Positions 7,864 through 14,693 of a DNA stretch of 50,569 nucleotides are shown piece after piece. Source of the stretch: Bacteroidaceae bacterium. GTDB lineage: Bacteria > Bacteroidota > Bacteroidia > Bacteroidales > Bacteroidaceae. Made by a program: the position numbers and the translations under genes. Where the stretch lies: positions 1 through 50,569 of the forward strand of contig JAEEGS010000045.1 of assembly GCA_016280445.1 (NCBI GenBank), given 5' to 3'. The notes beneath the pieces were generated by a model. The model searched no databases. It had not been told where the DNA came from and was given only the letters and a program-made list of their open reading frames with translations. Position 1 is the first letter of the stretch. Each line of letters opens with the position of its first letter.

Positions 7864-8664
7864 TTAGGAACGAGGGGCAAGCAGTTGCATTCCTCTCACC
7901 ATATTATATAAGATGGGCAACGGGTTGGCTCCTTTGTGCACCAACCACCATCCAGCCTCTTTCAACGTTCTCCATGCAGCACCGCCTGTTCCATATACAT
8001 GCTTGAACACGGCTCCTTTCGTTACTTGCATCTGTTTGTTCTTCAAGAAGTTCTTTCCTGTTGTTTCTTTGGGAGTCATGACGATGGGCTTGTCCACGTA
8101 GAGGATATGGTATCCAGCCTCTTGGGCATCCTTCATCCACACATCCTCTTCGCCTGCACAAAAAAACTCGCTTCCCAAACCAAACCGCTCGTCAAACCTC
8201 GTCGCCACTTCTCGCCTGAACGTCATCTCCACCGAACTCACATACGGGACAGGGTAGGGGTGCAACGGCTTCCCCTCTGTGTCCAACGCCTGAAAATGAA
8301 TCACATCCGCCTCCGGATGCCCGTTGTACGCAGCAAAGATGTTCCCAATCAGTTCCTTCGTATATCGGCAGTCATCATCTGCTATCAGCACCACATCGCC
8401 TGTCACCTTCTCCAGCGCATGATTCCTGTTCCGGCTCAATCCTTTTCCCTCCAAGAACGTCAGCGCCACATCCTCCCGCTCCTTCAGCACAGCAGGCACC
8501 TGTTCCAAAAGGCTTTCTTCCACCTCCTCATCCTTTCGCCCAGCGCGTGGGTTGGTCCATTGCATCGACACCACATACCTGACATCACCTCGTGGCGACA
8601 TCAACACCTCCGGCACCCTCAAGATGCCCTCATCAATTGTGCATATCAGTATATCCAGCGTCAT
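7864..8664 (-). CDS. Family 2-like glycosyltransferase
   Basis: A 266-residue protein starting MTLDILICTIDEGILRVPEV. It has the GT-A features LSRNRNHALEKVTGDVVLIADDDCRY, where ADDD is the metal/donor motif, and a later GAGEEDVW-like acceptor-site region (FCAGEEDVWMKDA). It probably acts on a cell-surface glycan. The ATG at 8664 lies just 8 bp from the minus-strand -7 box at 8673-8680, so the transcript would have almost no leader. The in-frame extension to 8745 would lie upstream of the promoter. Confidence 0.82.
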   Translation of the reverse strand: MTLDILICTIDEGILRVPEVLMSPRGDVRYVVSMQWTNPRAGRKDEEVEESLLEQVPAVLKEREDVALTFLEGKGLSRNRNHALEKVTGDVVLIADDDCRYTKELIGNIFAAYNGHPEADVIHFQALDTEGKPLHPYPVPYVSSVEMTFRREVATRFDERFGLGSEFFCAGEEDVWMKDAQEAGYHILYVDKPIVMTPKETTGKNFLKNKQMQVTKGAVFKHVYGTGGAAWRTLKEAGWWLVHKGANPLPILYNMVRGMQLLAPRS

Positions 8665-8672
8665 ATTGGCGG

Positions 8673-8680
8673 CAAAGATA
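8673..8680 (-). promoter_or_regulatory. -7 box almost touching the GT2 start codon
   Basis: Minus-strand TATCTTTG ends 8 bp before the ATG at 8664. Transcription normally starts a few bases after this box, so the 5' leader would be about 1-4 nt. Confidence 0.55.
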
Positions 8681-8723
8681 CACCTTTTTTTCGAGTTGTT
8701 GGCTGAATTAGGCAGAATGTTTA

Positions 8724-8731
8724 TAACTTTG
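8724..8731 (+). promoter_or_regulatory. -7 box for fRMsr gene
   Basis: TAACTTTG, 20 bp before the ATG at 8752; divergent from the GT2 promoter. Confidence 0.6.
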
Positions 8732-8751
8732 TGCCATAAATACATGCTATC

Positions 8752-9216
8752 ATGGCAGAAGAACTAAAGATAAAGGCTGGCTCGAAGGAAGAGAAGTACC
8801 GAGAGCTGGTGCCGCAGGTGAAGGCTGTGGTGGAGGGTGAGAGTGACCTCATCGCCAATATGGCGAATGTGGCGAGCATGCTGCATGAGACATTCGGGTT
8901 CTGGTGGACAGGTTTTTACAGGGTGATGGGGGAGCTTGTTTTGGGTCCTTTCCAAGGTCCTTTGGCTTGCACGCGCATTCCGAAGGGGAAGGGTGTGTGT
9001 GGTACGGCTTGGGAACGGGGCGAGACGGTGATTGTGCCTGATGTGGATGCCTTTCCTGGACATATCGCTTGTTCGAGTCTGAGCAGGAGCGAGATTGTGG
9101 TGCCTGTGTGGAAGGAGGGGGAAGTGGTGGCTGTGCTGGACATCGACAGCAAGGAGTTGGGCACGTTCGATGAGGTGGACAAGCGGTATCTGGAAGAAGT
9201 GGTGAAAATGCTGTAA
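8752..9216 (+). CDS. msrC: Free methionine-R-sulfoxide reductase (GAF domain)
   Basis: A 154-residue single GAF domain of the YebR/fRMsr type. The three cysteines of the family are present: Cys73 in LACTRIPKGKGVCGTAW, Cys83 in the same block, and Cys107 in HIACSS. The block DVDAFPGHIACSSLSRSEIVVPV and the C-terminal VLDIDSKELGTFDEVD are diagnostic. It reduces free L-methionine-(R)-sulfoxide in the cytoplasm, a role in oxidative damage repair. It is monocistronic with its own -7 box and is followed by a palindromic array. Confidence 0.93.
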   Translation: MAEELKIKAGSKEEKYRELVPQVKAVVEGESDLIANMANVASMLHETFGFWWTGFYRVMGELVLGPFQGPLACTRIPKGKGVCGTAWERGETVIVPDVDAFPGHIACSSLSRSEIVVPVWKEGEVVAVLDIDSKELGTFDEVDKRYLEEVVKML

Positions 9217-9280
9217 CGGGCTTTGCGATGATTGGGTGTTTCCGTCACCCATCAGACGATGCTTCCGTTACCTCAACAAC

Positions 9281-9343
9281 GGTCTGAGTCACACCGCCAC
9301 CCACGGTGTGACTCAGACCGATACCCTCGGTGTGACTCACACC
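9281..9343. repeat. Palindromic array, three 15-bp units at 24-bp period
   Basis: Three near-palindromes of consensus GGTSTGASTCASACC start at 9281, 9305 and 9329. Each pair is separated by 9 bp of related sequence (GCCACCCAC, GATACCCTC). The last unit is followed by GTTTTCGGGGTA. The array lies between the convergent msrC and M56 genes. A related array is at 28461-28523. It is not a CRISPR: the spacers are too short and are themselves similar. Confidence 0.85.
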
Positions 9344-9385
9344 GTTTTCGGGGTACTGTAAGGAGGGTTTGTTACAAACACGTGT

Positions 9386-11314
9386 TTACTGAAGTCTGAA
9401 AGTGATAGGAAGAGTTTTTCTCATTCTCACAATATGGCCTCTCTGCTTGGCTGGTTCCCATTTGGGCATGAGGCGAAGTGTGCGGATGGCTTCCTCTTCG
9501 AGGGCTTTGCTCATAGCCTGCAGTTCTTCAGGAGTTTGGGTGGCTTCGGCTCCTTCCTGCTTTTGTTCTTTGGCCTTTTCTGCCTTAGCCGTTACGGTGA
9601 CGCCACCTATATCGTGGGCATCGTTGCTGATCACCTTGAAGTTGCTGCATGAGCCGTCTTTCTCAACGATGAACTTGACGATGACACGTCCCATGATGCC
9701 GTTTTCAAGGGCGATTTGGGGGTAGCGGACGTTTTGGCTGATGAACTGCATGAGGGCTGCATCGCCACCTGGGTATTTGGCTGGTTCTTCGCATACTTCG
9801 AAGACTTCATCAGGTTCTTCGTCGTTGCTTTGAAATGCTTTGGTCTTGATTTCAATCACACCGTTGGCACCCCGCGAACCCCAGATGGCTGTGGCGGCAG
9901 CGTCTTTCAGCACGGTGATGGACTCAATATCCTCGGGATTGACGTTGATTAGTTTGAAGAACTCCTCATCTTCCATTACGTTGACTTCCTTGCTGAGTTT
10001 GGAGACATCGACTTCGACGATTTTCCCATCTACTACGATGAGAGGCTCCTTGCCGTCTTTGTCAATGGAAATCTTGTACGTTGTGAAGCATATAATGCCC
10101 TTTTTGTCTTTGTAGTTGTACTTGGCTGTACCATTGGGCGTTTTGAGCAGGGAGAAAGATTCGAATGAGTTGTAATTTCTCACTTCCTCTTCGGTGGCTG
10201 GGCGGTCATCGATGAAGATGTATTCGTAGGTGCAGTTGAAGTCCTTGTCGCAGTCGGCAGGTTCCCCTTCGTGGGAGAAACCGACGATTCTGCCGTACCG
10301 GTCTCTCACAGGATGGATGGTGTAGGGATGCTGGTCTTCTTGCATTTCAGAGAGTGCTGCCGCCAGGCTTTCTTCTTGAGTTGCATTGAAGACAGGCACT
10401 TCGTTGTTCTCGAGAGTTGCTACAAAATCTTCAACGGGGTCAGTTTCAGAGGGGGTGGCGAAGGCACTGATGGTGAGTGCAGCCACAGGGATGGCGCAGA
10501 GTGCTTTGAGCATGAGCCATCGGTTGGAAGGTTTCTGGTACATCATAAAGATACGCTTTTTTAGGGAGCCGTGATTCAGGTTGTTGGTGAAAGGCTGCAG
10601 ACGGTCACCGACCACCTTCTTCACAAGCAGTTGTTGATATGATTTTGCATCGATGCCTTGGTTGATGACCGCTTGGTCAGCCTCATATTCATGCACCGCC
10701 TTGAGGTCGCGGCTGATGAACCACACGAAGGGATTGAACCACTGGAAGGTCTTCATCGCTTCGAGCAGCAGGAGGTCGTAGGTGTGACCCAGACGGATGT
10801 GCTCCTGCTCGTGGGTGAGGATGTAGGGGCGGTTGTTTTCGTAGTCCTTCACGCTCATCACAATGTAGCGGAAGATGCTGAACGGAGGTTGCTCGCCTTT
10901 CAGCAAAATGATAGTGTTGCCCTGCGAGTCGGTGTGGCGCAAGCCTCCGTGCATGAACCGAATGAGGGAAATGGCCTGTATGATTGTCAGCAGCAGCATC
11001 ACCGCCACCCCTGCGAGGTAGAGCCACGTGATGACCTGCACCCATGTGATGCGCGGGGCTTGTTCGGTCGCTCTTGCATTCACGAAGACGGGCATGCTTT
11101 CCCCTTCAATGATGGTTCCCATCTGGTAGAATTCCTCGTTGATGACCGTCGGGTTGTCTGTGGTGAAATGGCACAGCGGTGCGATGAGGGATACCACCAT
11201 GATGCTCAGCAGCATGATGCGGTTGAGGCGATGGAATGTTTCTTTGCTCAGAAGAAAAAAGAAACAACTGTATAGGAGTGCCAGCGTGATGGCTGATTTG
11301 ATGATGAATAACAT
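9386..11314 (-). CDS. BlaR1/MecR1-like M56 metallopeptidase with plug-like and TonB C-terminal domains
   Basis: A 642-residue protein. Residues 1-290 hold four likely membrane helices and the zinc protease motif HEQEH (168-172), with the helper region HEYEADQAV near 208-216. After the helix around 268-288 comes a periplasmic part. Residues 425-491 read like a SusC/TonB-receptor plug (ESITVLKDAAATAIWGSRGANGVIEI). About 510-642 is a TonB C-terminal-like domain (YPGGDAALMQFISQNVRYP). BlaR1-family sensors relieve repression by their cognate BlaI. Here that partner is encoded 52 bp upstream in the same operon. The beta-lactam-binding domain of classical BlaR1 is replaced, so the ligand is unknown. 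Confidence 0.85.
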   Translation of the reverse strand: MLFIIKSAITLALLYSCFFFLLSKETFHRLNRIMLLSIMVVSLIAPLCHFTTDNPTVINEEFYQMGTIIEGESMPVFVNARATEQAPRITWVQVITWLYLAGVAVMLLLTIIQAISLIRFMHGGLRHTDSQGNTIILLKGEQPPFSIFRYIVMSVKDYENNRPYILTHEQEHIRLGHTYDLLLLEAMKTFQWFNPFVWFISRDLKAVHEYEADQAVINQGIDAKSYQQLLVKKVVGDRLQPFTNNLNHGSLKKRIFMMYQKPSNRWLMLKALCAIPVAALTISAFATPSETDPVEDFVATLENNEVPVFNATQEESLAAALSEMQEDQHPYTIHPVRDRYGRIVGFSHEGEPADCDKDFNCTYEYIFIDDRPATEEEVRNYNSFESFSLLKTPNGTAKYNYKDKKGIICFTTYKISIDKDGKEPLIVVDGKIVEVDVSKLSKEVNVMEDEEFFKLINVNPEDIESITVLKDAAATAIWGSRGANGVIEIKTKAFQSNDEEPDEVFEVCEEPAKYPGGDAALMQFISQNVRYPQIALENGIMGRVIVKFIVEKDGSCSNFKVISNDAHDIGGVTVTAKAEKAKEQKQEGAEATQTPEELQAMSKALEEEAIRTLRLMPKWEPAKQRGHIVRMRKTLPITFRLQ

Positions 11315-11340
11315 AGGTCGGGTGGTTTTGGTATCGTCTC

Positions 11341-11376
11341 TAACTTCTTTAACTTCTCTGACTTCTTTAACTTCTA
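11341..11376. repeat. Four 9-bp tandem repeats at the blaI-blaR junction
   Basis: TAACTTCTT, TAACTTCTC, TGACTTCTT and TAACTTCTA are contiguous. The BlaI-like gene's stop codon (11367-11369) and last residues lie inside the repeat. It belongs to the same class of short, locus-specific tandem repeats seen at 6571-6681, 27551-27606 and 40934-41033. Confidence 0.7.
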
Positions 11377-11759
11377 CTATTGATTAGTGCCATAATTTCC
11401 TGCAAGTCCTCTTCCGACACCTCTTCCTGCTTGGCAAAGAAGGAGAGCATAGATTTCAGGGAACCGGCAAAGAAGGTGCTCTTCACTTCCTTCATCACGC
11501 GGTTGGTGTATTCCTCCCTCGTGATGAGCGGCTCGAACACGAAGGTCTTGCCACCTCCTTCCATTTTGTGCGACTGAATGAACACCTTGTTCGTCAGAAT
11601 CTTCAGAAAAGTGGCGATGGTGGAGTAGGCGGGTTTGGGCTCTGGATACTGCTCAATGATTTGATGCGTGGTGAGTCCTTCGGTGGGAGCACTCCACAAG
11701 ATGTTCATGATTTCCATCTCCGCTCTTGTCAACTGTCTTTCTTCGTCGTTTCGTTTCAT
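11367..11759 (-). CDS. BlaI/MecI/CopY family transcriptional repressor
   Basis: A 130-residue protein with an N-terminal winged helix (LTRAEMEIMNILWSAPTEGL, then TTHQIIEQYPEPKPAYSTIATFLKIL) and a C-terminal dimerisation helix region (FFAGSLKSMLSFFAKQEEVSEEDLQEI). The family binds palindromic operators as a dimer and is inactivated when its M56 partner responds to a signal. It is first in an operon with that partner. The promoter overlaps a 16-bp palindrome (11797-11812), which suggests autoregulation. Confidence 0.92.
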   Translation of the reverse strand: MKRNDEERQLTRAEMEIMNILWSAPTEGLTTHQIIEQYPEPKPAYSTIATFLKILTNKVFIQSHKMEGGGKTFVFEPLITREEYTNRVMKEVKSTFFAGSLKSMLSFFAKQEEVSEEDLQEIMALINSRS

Positions 11760-11788
11760 CTTTATTTAATTTTCTAGATTTTCTGCGG

Positions 11789-11796
11789 CAAAGGTA
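11789..11796 (-). promoter_or_regulatory. -7 box for blaI-like operon
   Basis: Minus-strand TACCTTTG, 29 bp upstream of the ATG at 11759, immediately next to the palindromic operator candidate. Confidence 0.65.
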
Positions 11797-11812
11797 ATCT
11801 AAAGTTTTAGAT
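11797..11812. promoter_or_regulatory. Candidate BlaI-type operator (perfect 7-2-7 palindrome)
   Basis: ATCTAAAGTTTTAGAT is a perfect 7-bp inverted repeat around GT, lying just upstream of the -7 box, in the -7/-33 spacer. Related half-sites TTAGATATT occur further along the divergent region near 11871 and 11890, on the side of the exported-protein gene. Binding is inferred from position and symmetry. Confidence 0.55.
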
Positions 11813-11922
11813 AATGTCAAATATAACACGAAAAAAATGCACGTTCAAGGTGAAGTTTAACCTTTTTTGTTAGATATTCTCTCTTTTTTATTAGATATTA
11901 AGGTGGTTTCCTCGTTTTTTTA

Positions 11923-11930
11923 TACCTTTG
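11923..11930 (+). promoter_or_regulatory. -7 box for exported protein gene
   Basis: TACCTTTG, 65 bp upstream of the ATG at 11996; the TTAGATATT motifs lie just upstream of it. Confidence 0.6.
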
Positions 11931-11995
11931 GGGACGAAATGACAGGAATTTATTCATCCTTTTGTATTTACTATTACTTTTTATAGCACAGGACA

Positions 11996-12892
11996 ATGAC
12001 AACAAAGAACATCTTTTGGGCAGCATTGATGGTGATGTGCACCATTACTGCCAGCGTGAACGCACAAAACGTGAGTGAAGCAGCACAGAAAAAGTTTGCG
12101 AAGTTGGCAAAGGCTGCTGATGCAGACCCTTCAAACTGGAAAAAGCAGTTGGAGGCAGGACATTTTCTGCTGAACAAGGACGAGGGAATGTATGACCAGG
12201 TTGCAGCCATGAAGTATTACGAGCGCATCTATCACCTTGTGGCAGATATCAATCAAGCGGTGCCTGATTCGGTGTGCCAGGAGGTTTTCATCTCGCTGAT
12301 GTTTGTGGCATTGGATCAGCAGAACCCTGAGCGTGCGATGTTCTATGGCGATGAAATGAATCGTTATGTTCGTGTGACAAACGACGAGGAAAGCACAGCC
12401 CCGATGCTGGTCAACACGATGGCGGTGGTGCTGGAGATGACGATGGAACGCAACTTGGAGGCTGCCGACCGGTTGAACGAACTCCGGAAGGATTTGGTGC
12501 GTCGAAATTTCCAAGGTACGGAAAACACCGATGTGGTGATGGCGATGCTCTACGAACAGGTGATGGAGGATTATAAGCAGTTTGCAGAAAACAAATTGTT
12601 GGAGGTAATCATTGACGGTAAGCCATATGTGCTCATTGCCAAGGGAATGTGGAACGTGGAGTATCCATTTATGGGTTGGATGGCGGATGTGCCCGATGAG
12701 AAATTGGTGTTCTTGGGCGAGGATGGCCAAGTATATGACGACCTGCATGGACAGATTCTTTCCAATTTCAATTGGAGCGACAAGGAGAGGGCAGTGGTGA
12801 AGAGTGAAGAGACCAACACGCGTCTCATCACCGTCACACCCGAACGCCGCCAGCAGTTGGTGGAGATTTACAAGAACTACTTGAACAAATGA
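11996..12892 (+). CDS. Exported helical-repeat hypothetical protein
   Basis: A 298-residue protein with a signal peptide (about 1-23, ending ASVNAQ). The mature N-terminal half is helical and TPR-like (DPSNWKKQLEAGHFLLNKDEGMYDQ, then PERAMFYGDEMNRYV). The C-terminal part is beta-rich with KPYVLIAKGMWNVEYPFMGWM. I do not recognise a named family. The gene is divergent from the BlaI/BlaR1-like operon and shares the TTAGAT motifs with it, so it may be part of the regulon. It ends at a bidirectional hairpin. Confidence 0.7.
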   Translation: MTTKNIFWAALMVMCTITASVNAQNVSEAAQKKFAKLAKAADADPSNWKKQLEAGHFLLNKDEGMYDQVAAMKYYERIYHLVADINQAVPDSVCQEVFISLMFVALDQQNPERAMFYGDEMNRYVRVTNDEESTAPMLVNTMAVVLEMTMERNLEAADRLNELRKDLVRRNFQGTENTDVVMAMLYEQVMEDYKQFAENKLLEVIIDGKPYVLIAKGMWNVEYPFMGWMADVPDEKLVFLGEDGQVYDDLHGQILSNFNWSDKERAVVKSEETNTRLITVTPERRQQLVEIYKNYLNK

Positions 12893-12910
12893 TGAGGAAG
12901 ATAGAAATCA

Positions 12911-12947
12911 CAAGAAAGGGGATGCATTTTTGTGCATCCCTTTCTTG
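12911..12947. terminator. Bidirectional hairpin terminator
   Basis: CAAGAAAGGGGATGCA (12911-12926) pairs with TGCATCCCTTTCTTG (12933-12947) with one bulge, between the convergent exported-protein and htpX-like genes. T-rich tails follow on both strands. Confidence 0.8.
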
Positions 12948-12964
12948 TTGTCTTGTTGATTGGC

Positions 12965-13969
12965 TTAGAATTGTTCCAGAATCCTGATTCTCTCCTCTGT
13001 GCTCGGGTGAGTGCTGAAGAGTGATTGCAGACGGTCGAAGAAGCCCTGCGTGAGTTTCTTCGGATGGATGATGTAGAGTTGGGCAATGTCTTCCCGATCA
13101 ATGTGTCCAAGTCCTGGATAAGCAGAAATCTTACGCAGAGCAGAGGCGAGAGCACGCGGATTGCGGGTCAACTCGGCACCACCTGCATCTGCCATAAACT
13201 CACGTTTGCGTGAGATGGCAAAGCGGGTGAGCATGGTGAGGAAGTAGGCGATGGCAGCACAGATGATGGCGGCAACGATGACCACGATAACGGCAACACC
13301 ACCACCTCCCTTGCTGTTGGAACGACGGGAAGAACCGAACCCGCCCCACAGGAAGATGCGCAACACACCGCGGGTAAGCATGGTGAGTAGGGTGGAGAGG
13401 ATGCCTACAAAGACGATGCTGATGATGAGCACCTTGGTGTCGCGGTTGCGGATGTGGGTGAGTTCGTGTGCAATCACACCTTCCAATTCGGCATCGTCCA
13501 GATATTCAATGATGCCGCGTGTCAGCGTCACCGTGTAGGATTTTTTGTTGATACCTGATGCGAAGGCATTAAGTTGCGGGTCTTCGATGATGTTCACCTT
13601 TGGCATGGGCATACCACAACTCATGCAGAGATTCTCCACCAGGTTATAAACACGCGGGTTCTCCTTTCTCTCCAACGGCTTAGCACCTGTGGCATGCTGA
13701 ATCATCTGGGCATTGAACAGATAAGCAATCAGAAGCCAGATGCCCACGATGACGACTGCCCACGGTGCCCAACTGAGCCACACCTCATTGACAATGTTGG
13801 TGTCAAGATAGTAGTGCTCCTGATAGTATTCGTCGTAGGTGCTTTGTATGCCGAAGATGCAGCAGAACACCCACAACATGCCCAGAATGATGCAAGGGAA
13901 CATCAGGAGCAGCATGATGCTGTTCCAGTTGTTCCTTGCAATTTGAGTGTGGATGCCGACGTACTGCAT
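12965..13969 (-). CDS. M48 family membrane zinc metalloprotease (HtpX-like)
   Basis: A 334-residue protein with membrane helices near 17-40, 67-85, 178-200 and 225-250. HELTH at 168-172 is the zinc-binding site, and EFMADAGG further on supplies the third ligand. A Gly-rich linker (SKGGGGVAV) precedes the last helix. HtpX-type enzymes degrade damaged membrane proteins. It lies 9 bp after lemA, a pairing common in many bacteria, so the two are very likely co-transcribed. Confidence 0.9.
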   Translation of the reverse strand: MQYVGIHTQIARNNWNSIMLLLMFPCIILGMLWVFCCIFGIQSTYDEYYQEHYYLDTNIVNEVWLSWAPWAVVIVGIWLLIAYLFNAQMIQHATGAKPLERKENPRVYNLVENLCMSCGMPMPKVNIIEDPQLNAFASGINKKSYTVTLTRGIIEYLDDAELEGVIAHELTHIRNRDTKVLIISIVFVGILSTLLTMLTRGVLRIFLWGGFGSSRRSNSKGGGGVAVIVVIVAAIICAAIAYFLTMLTRFAISRKREFMADAGGAELTRNPRALASALRKISAYPGLGHIDREDIAQLYIIHPKKLTQGFFDRLQSLFSTHPSTEERIRILEQF

Positions 13970-13978
13970 AGCCTTCTC

Positions 13979-14545
13979 TTAGAACTTGATTTCTGGTGCT
14001 TTTTCTACAGCAGCACGCTGTGATGCCTCGATTTCGTACATGGCCTCTTTGTGGAAACCGAACATGCCAGCCAGGAGGTTGTTGGGGAAGGTCTGCACAG
14101 CGTTGTTGAGTTCGCGAGTGGCTGAGTTGAAGTAGCGACGCACGGCAGCGAGTTTGTTTTCGATGTCGGAGAGTTCGCCTTGCAACTGGAGGAAGTTCTG
14201 GTTGGCCTTCAGGTCGGGATATGCTTCCACTTGTACCTTGAGCCCGGCAAGTGCTGAAGTGAGTTGCTGGTCAGCCTTGATTTTCTCATCAATGCTGGTG
14301 GCGCTCATGGCTGCAGAACGGGCAGCGGTAATGCTTTCCAGAAGTCCCTTCTCATGCTCGGCATAACCCTTCACGGTTGCCACCAATTGGGGCACGAGGT
14401 CGTAGCGCTGCTTCAGTTGTACATCGATGTCAGCAAAAGCGTTCTCACGGTTGTTGCGCAGTTTTACGAGATTGTTGTAGATGCCGATGATGGCCAACAC
14501 GAGCACCACCACGACAACAAGAATAATAATCAAAGTGATAGACAT
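13979..14545 (-). CDS. lemA: LemA family protein
   Basis: A 188-residue protein with one N-terminal membrane helix (about 3-24) and the LemA coiled-coil bundle (NNLVKLRNNRENAFADIDVQ, LKQRYDLVPQLVATVKGYA, ENKLAAVRRYFNSATRELN). Its molecular function is not established; LemA proteins often pair with M48 proteases, as here. It is the first gene of the pair, with a -7 box at 14587-14594. Confidence 0.93.
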   Translation of the reverse strand: MSITLIIILVVVVVLVLAIIGIYNNLVKLRNNRENAFADIDVQLKQRYDLVPQLVATVKGYAEHEKGLLESITAARSAAMSATSIDEKIKADQQLTSALAGLKVQVEAYPDLKANQNFLQLQGELSDIENKLAAVRRYFNSATRELNNAVQTFPNNLLAGMFGFHKEAMYEIEASQRAAVEKAPEIKF

Positions 14546-14586
14546 AAAATAATAGTTTTTAAGTGGTTTATTGTTGATATTTGTTG

Positions 14587-14594
14587 CAAAGGTA
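14587..14594 (-). promoter_or_regulatory. -7 box for lemA-htpX-like operon
   Basis: Minus-strand TACCTTTG, 41 bp upstream of the lemA ATG. Confidence 0.65.
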
Positions 14595-14658
14595 CTACAA
14601 ACAATTGTTTTTTCTTTAAATCTCGGGATATTTTAGTGTTTTTTAAGAGGAAAACTCG

Positions 14659-14666
14659 TACCTTTG
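14659..14666 (+). promoter_or_regulatory. -7 box for alaS
   Basis: TACCTTTG followed by CAG, 27 bp upstream of the alaS start. Confidence 0.65.
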
Positions 14667-14693
14667 CAGCCAAATTTGTAAATTGTAAATATA

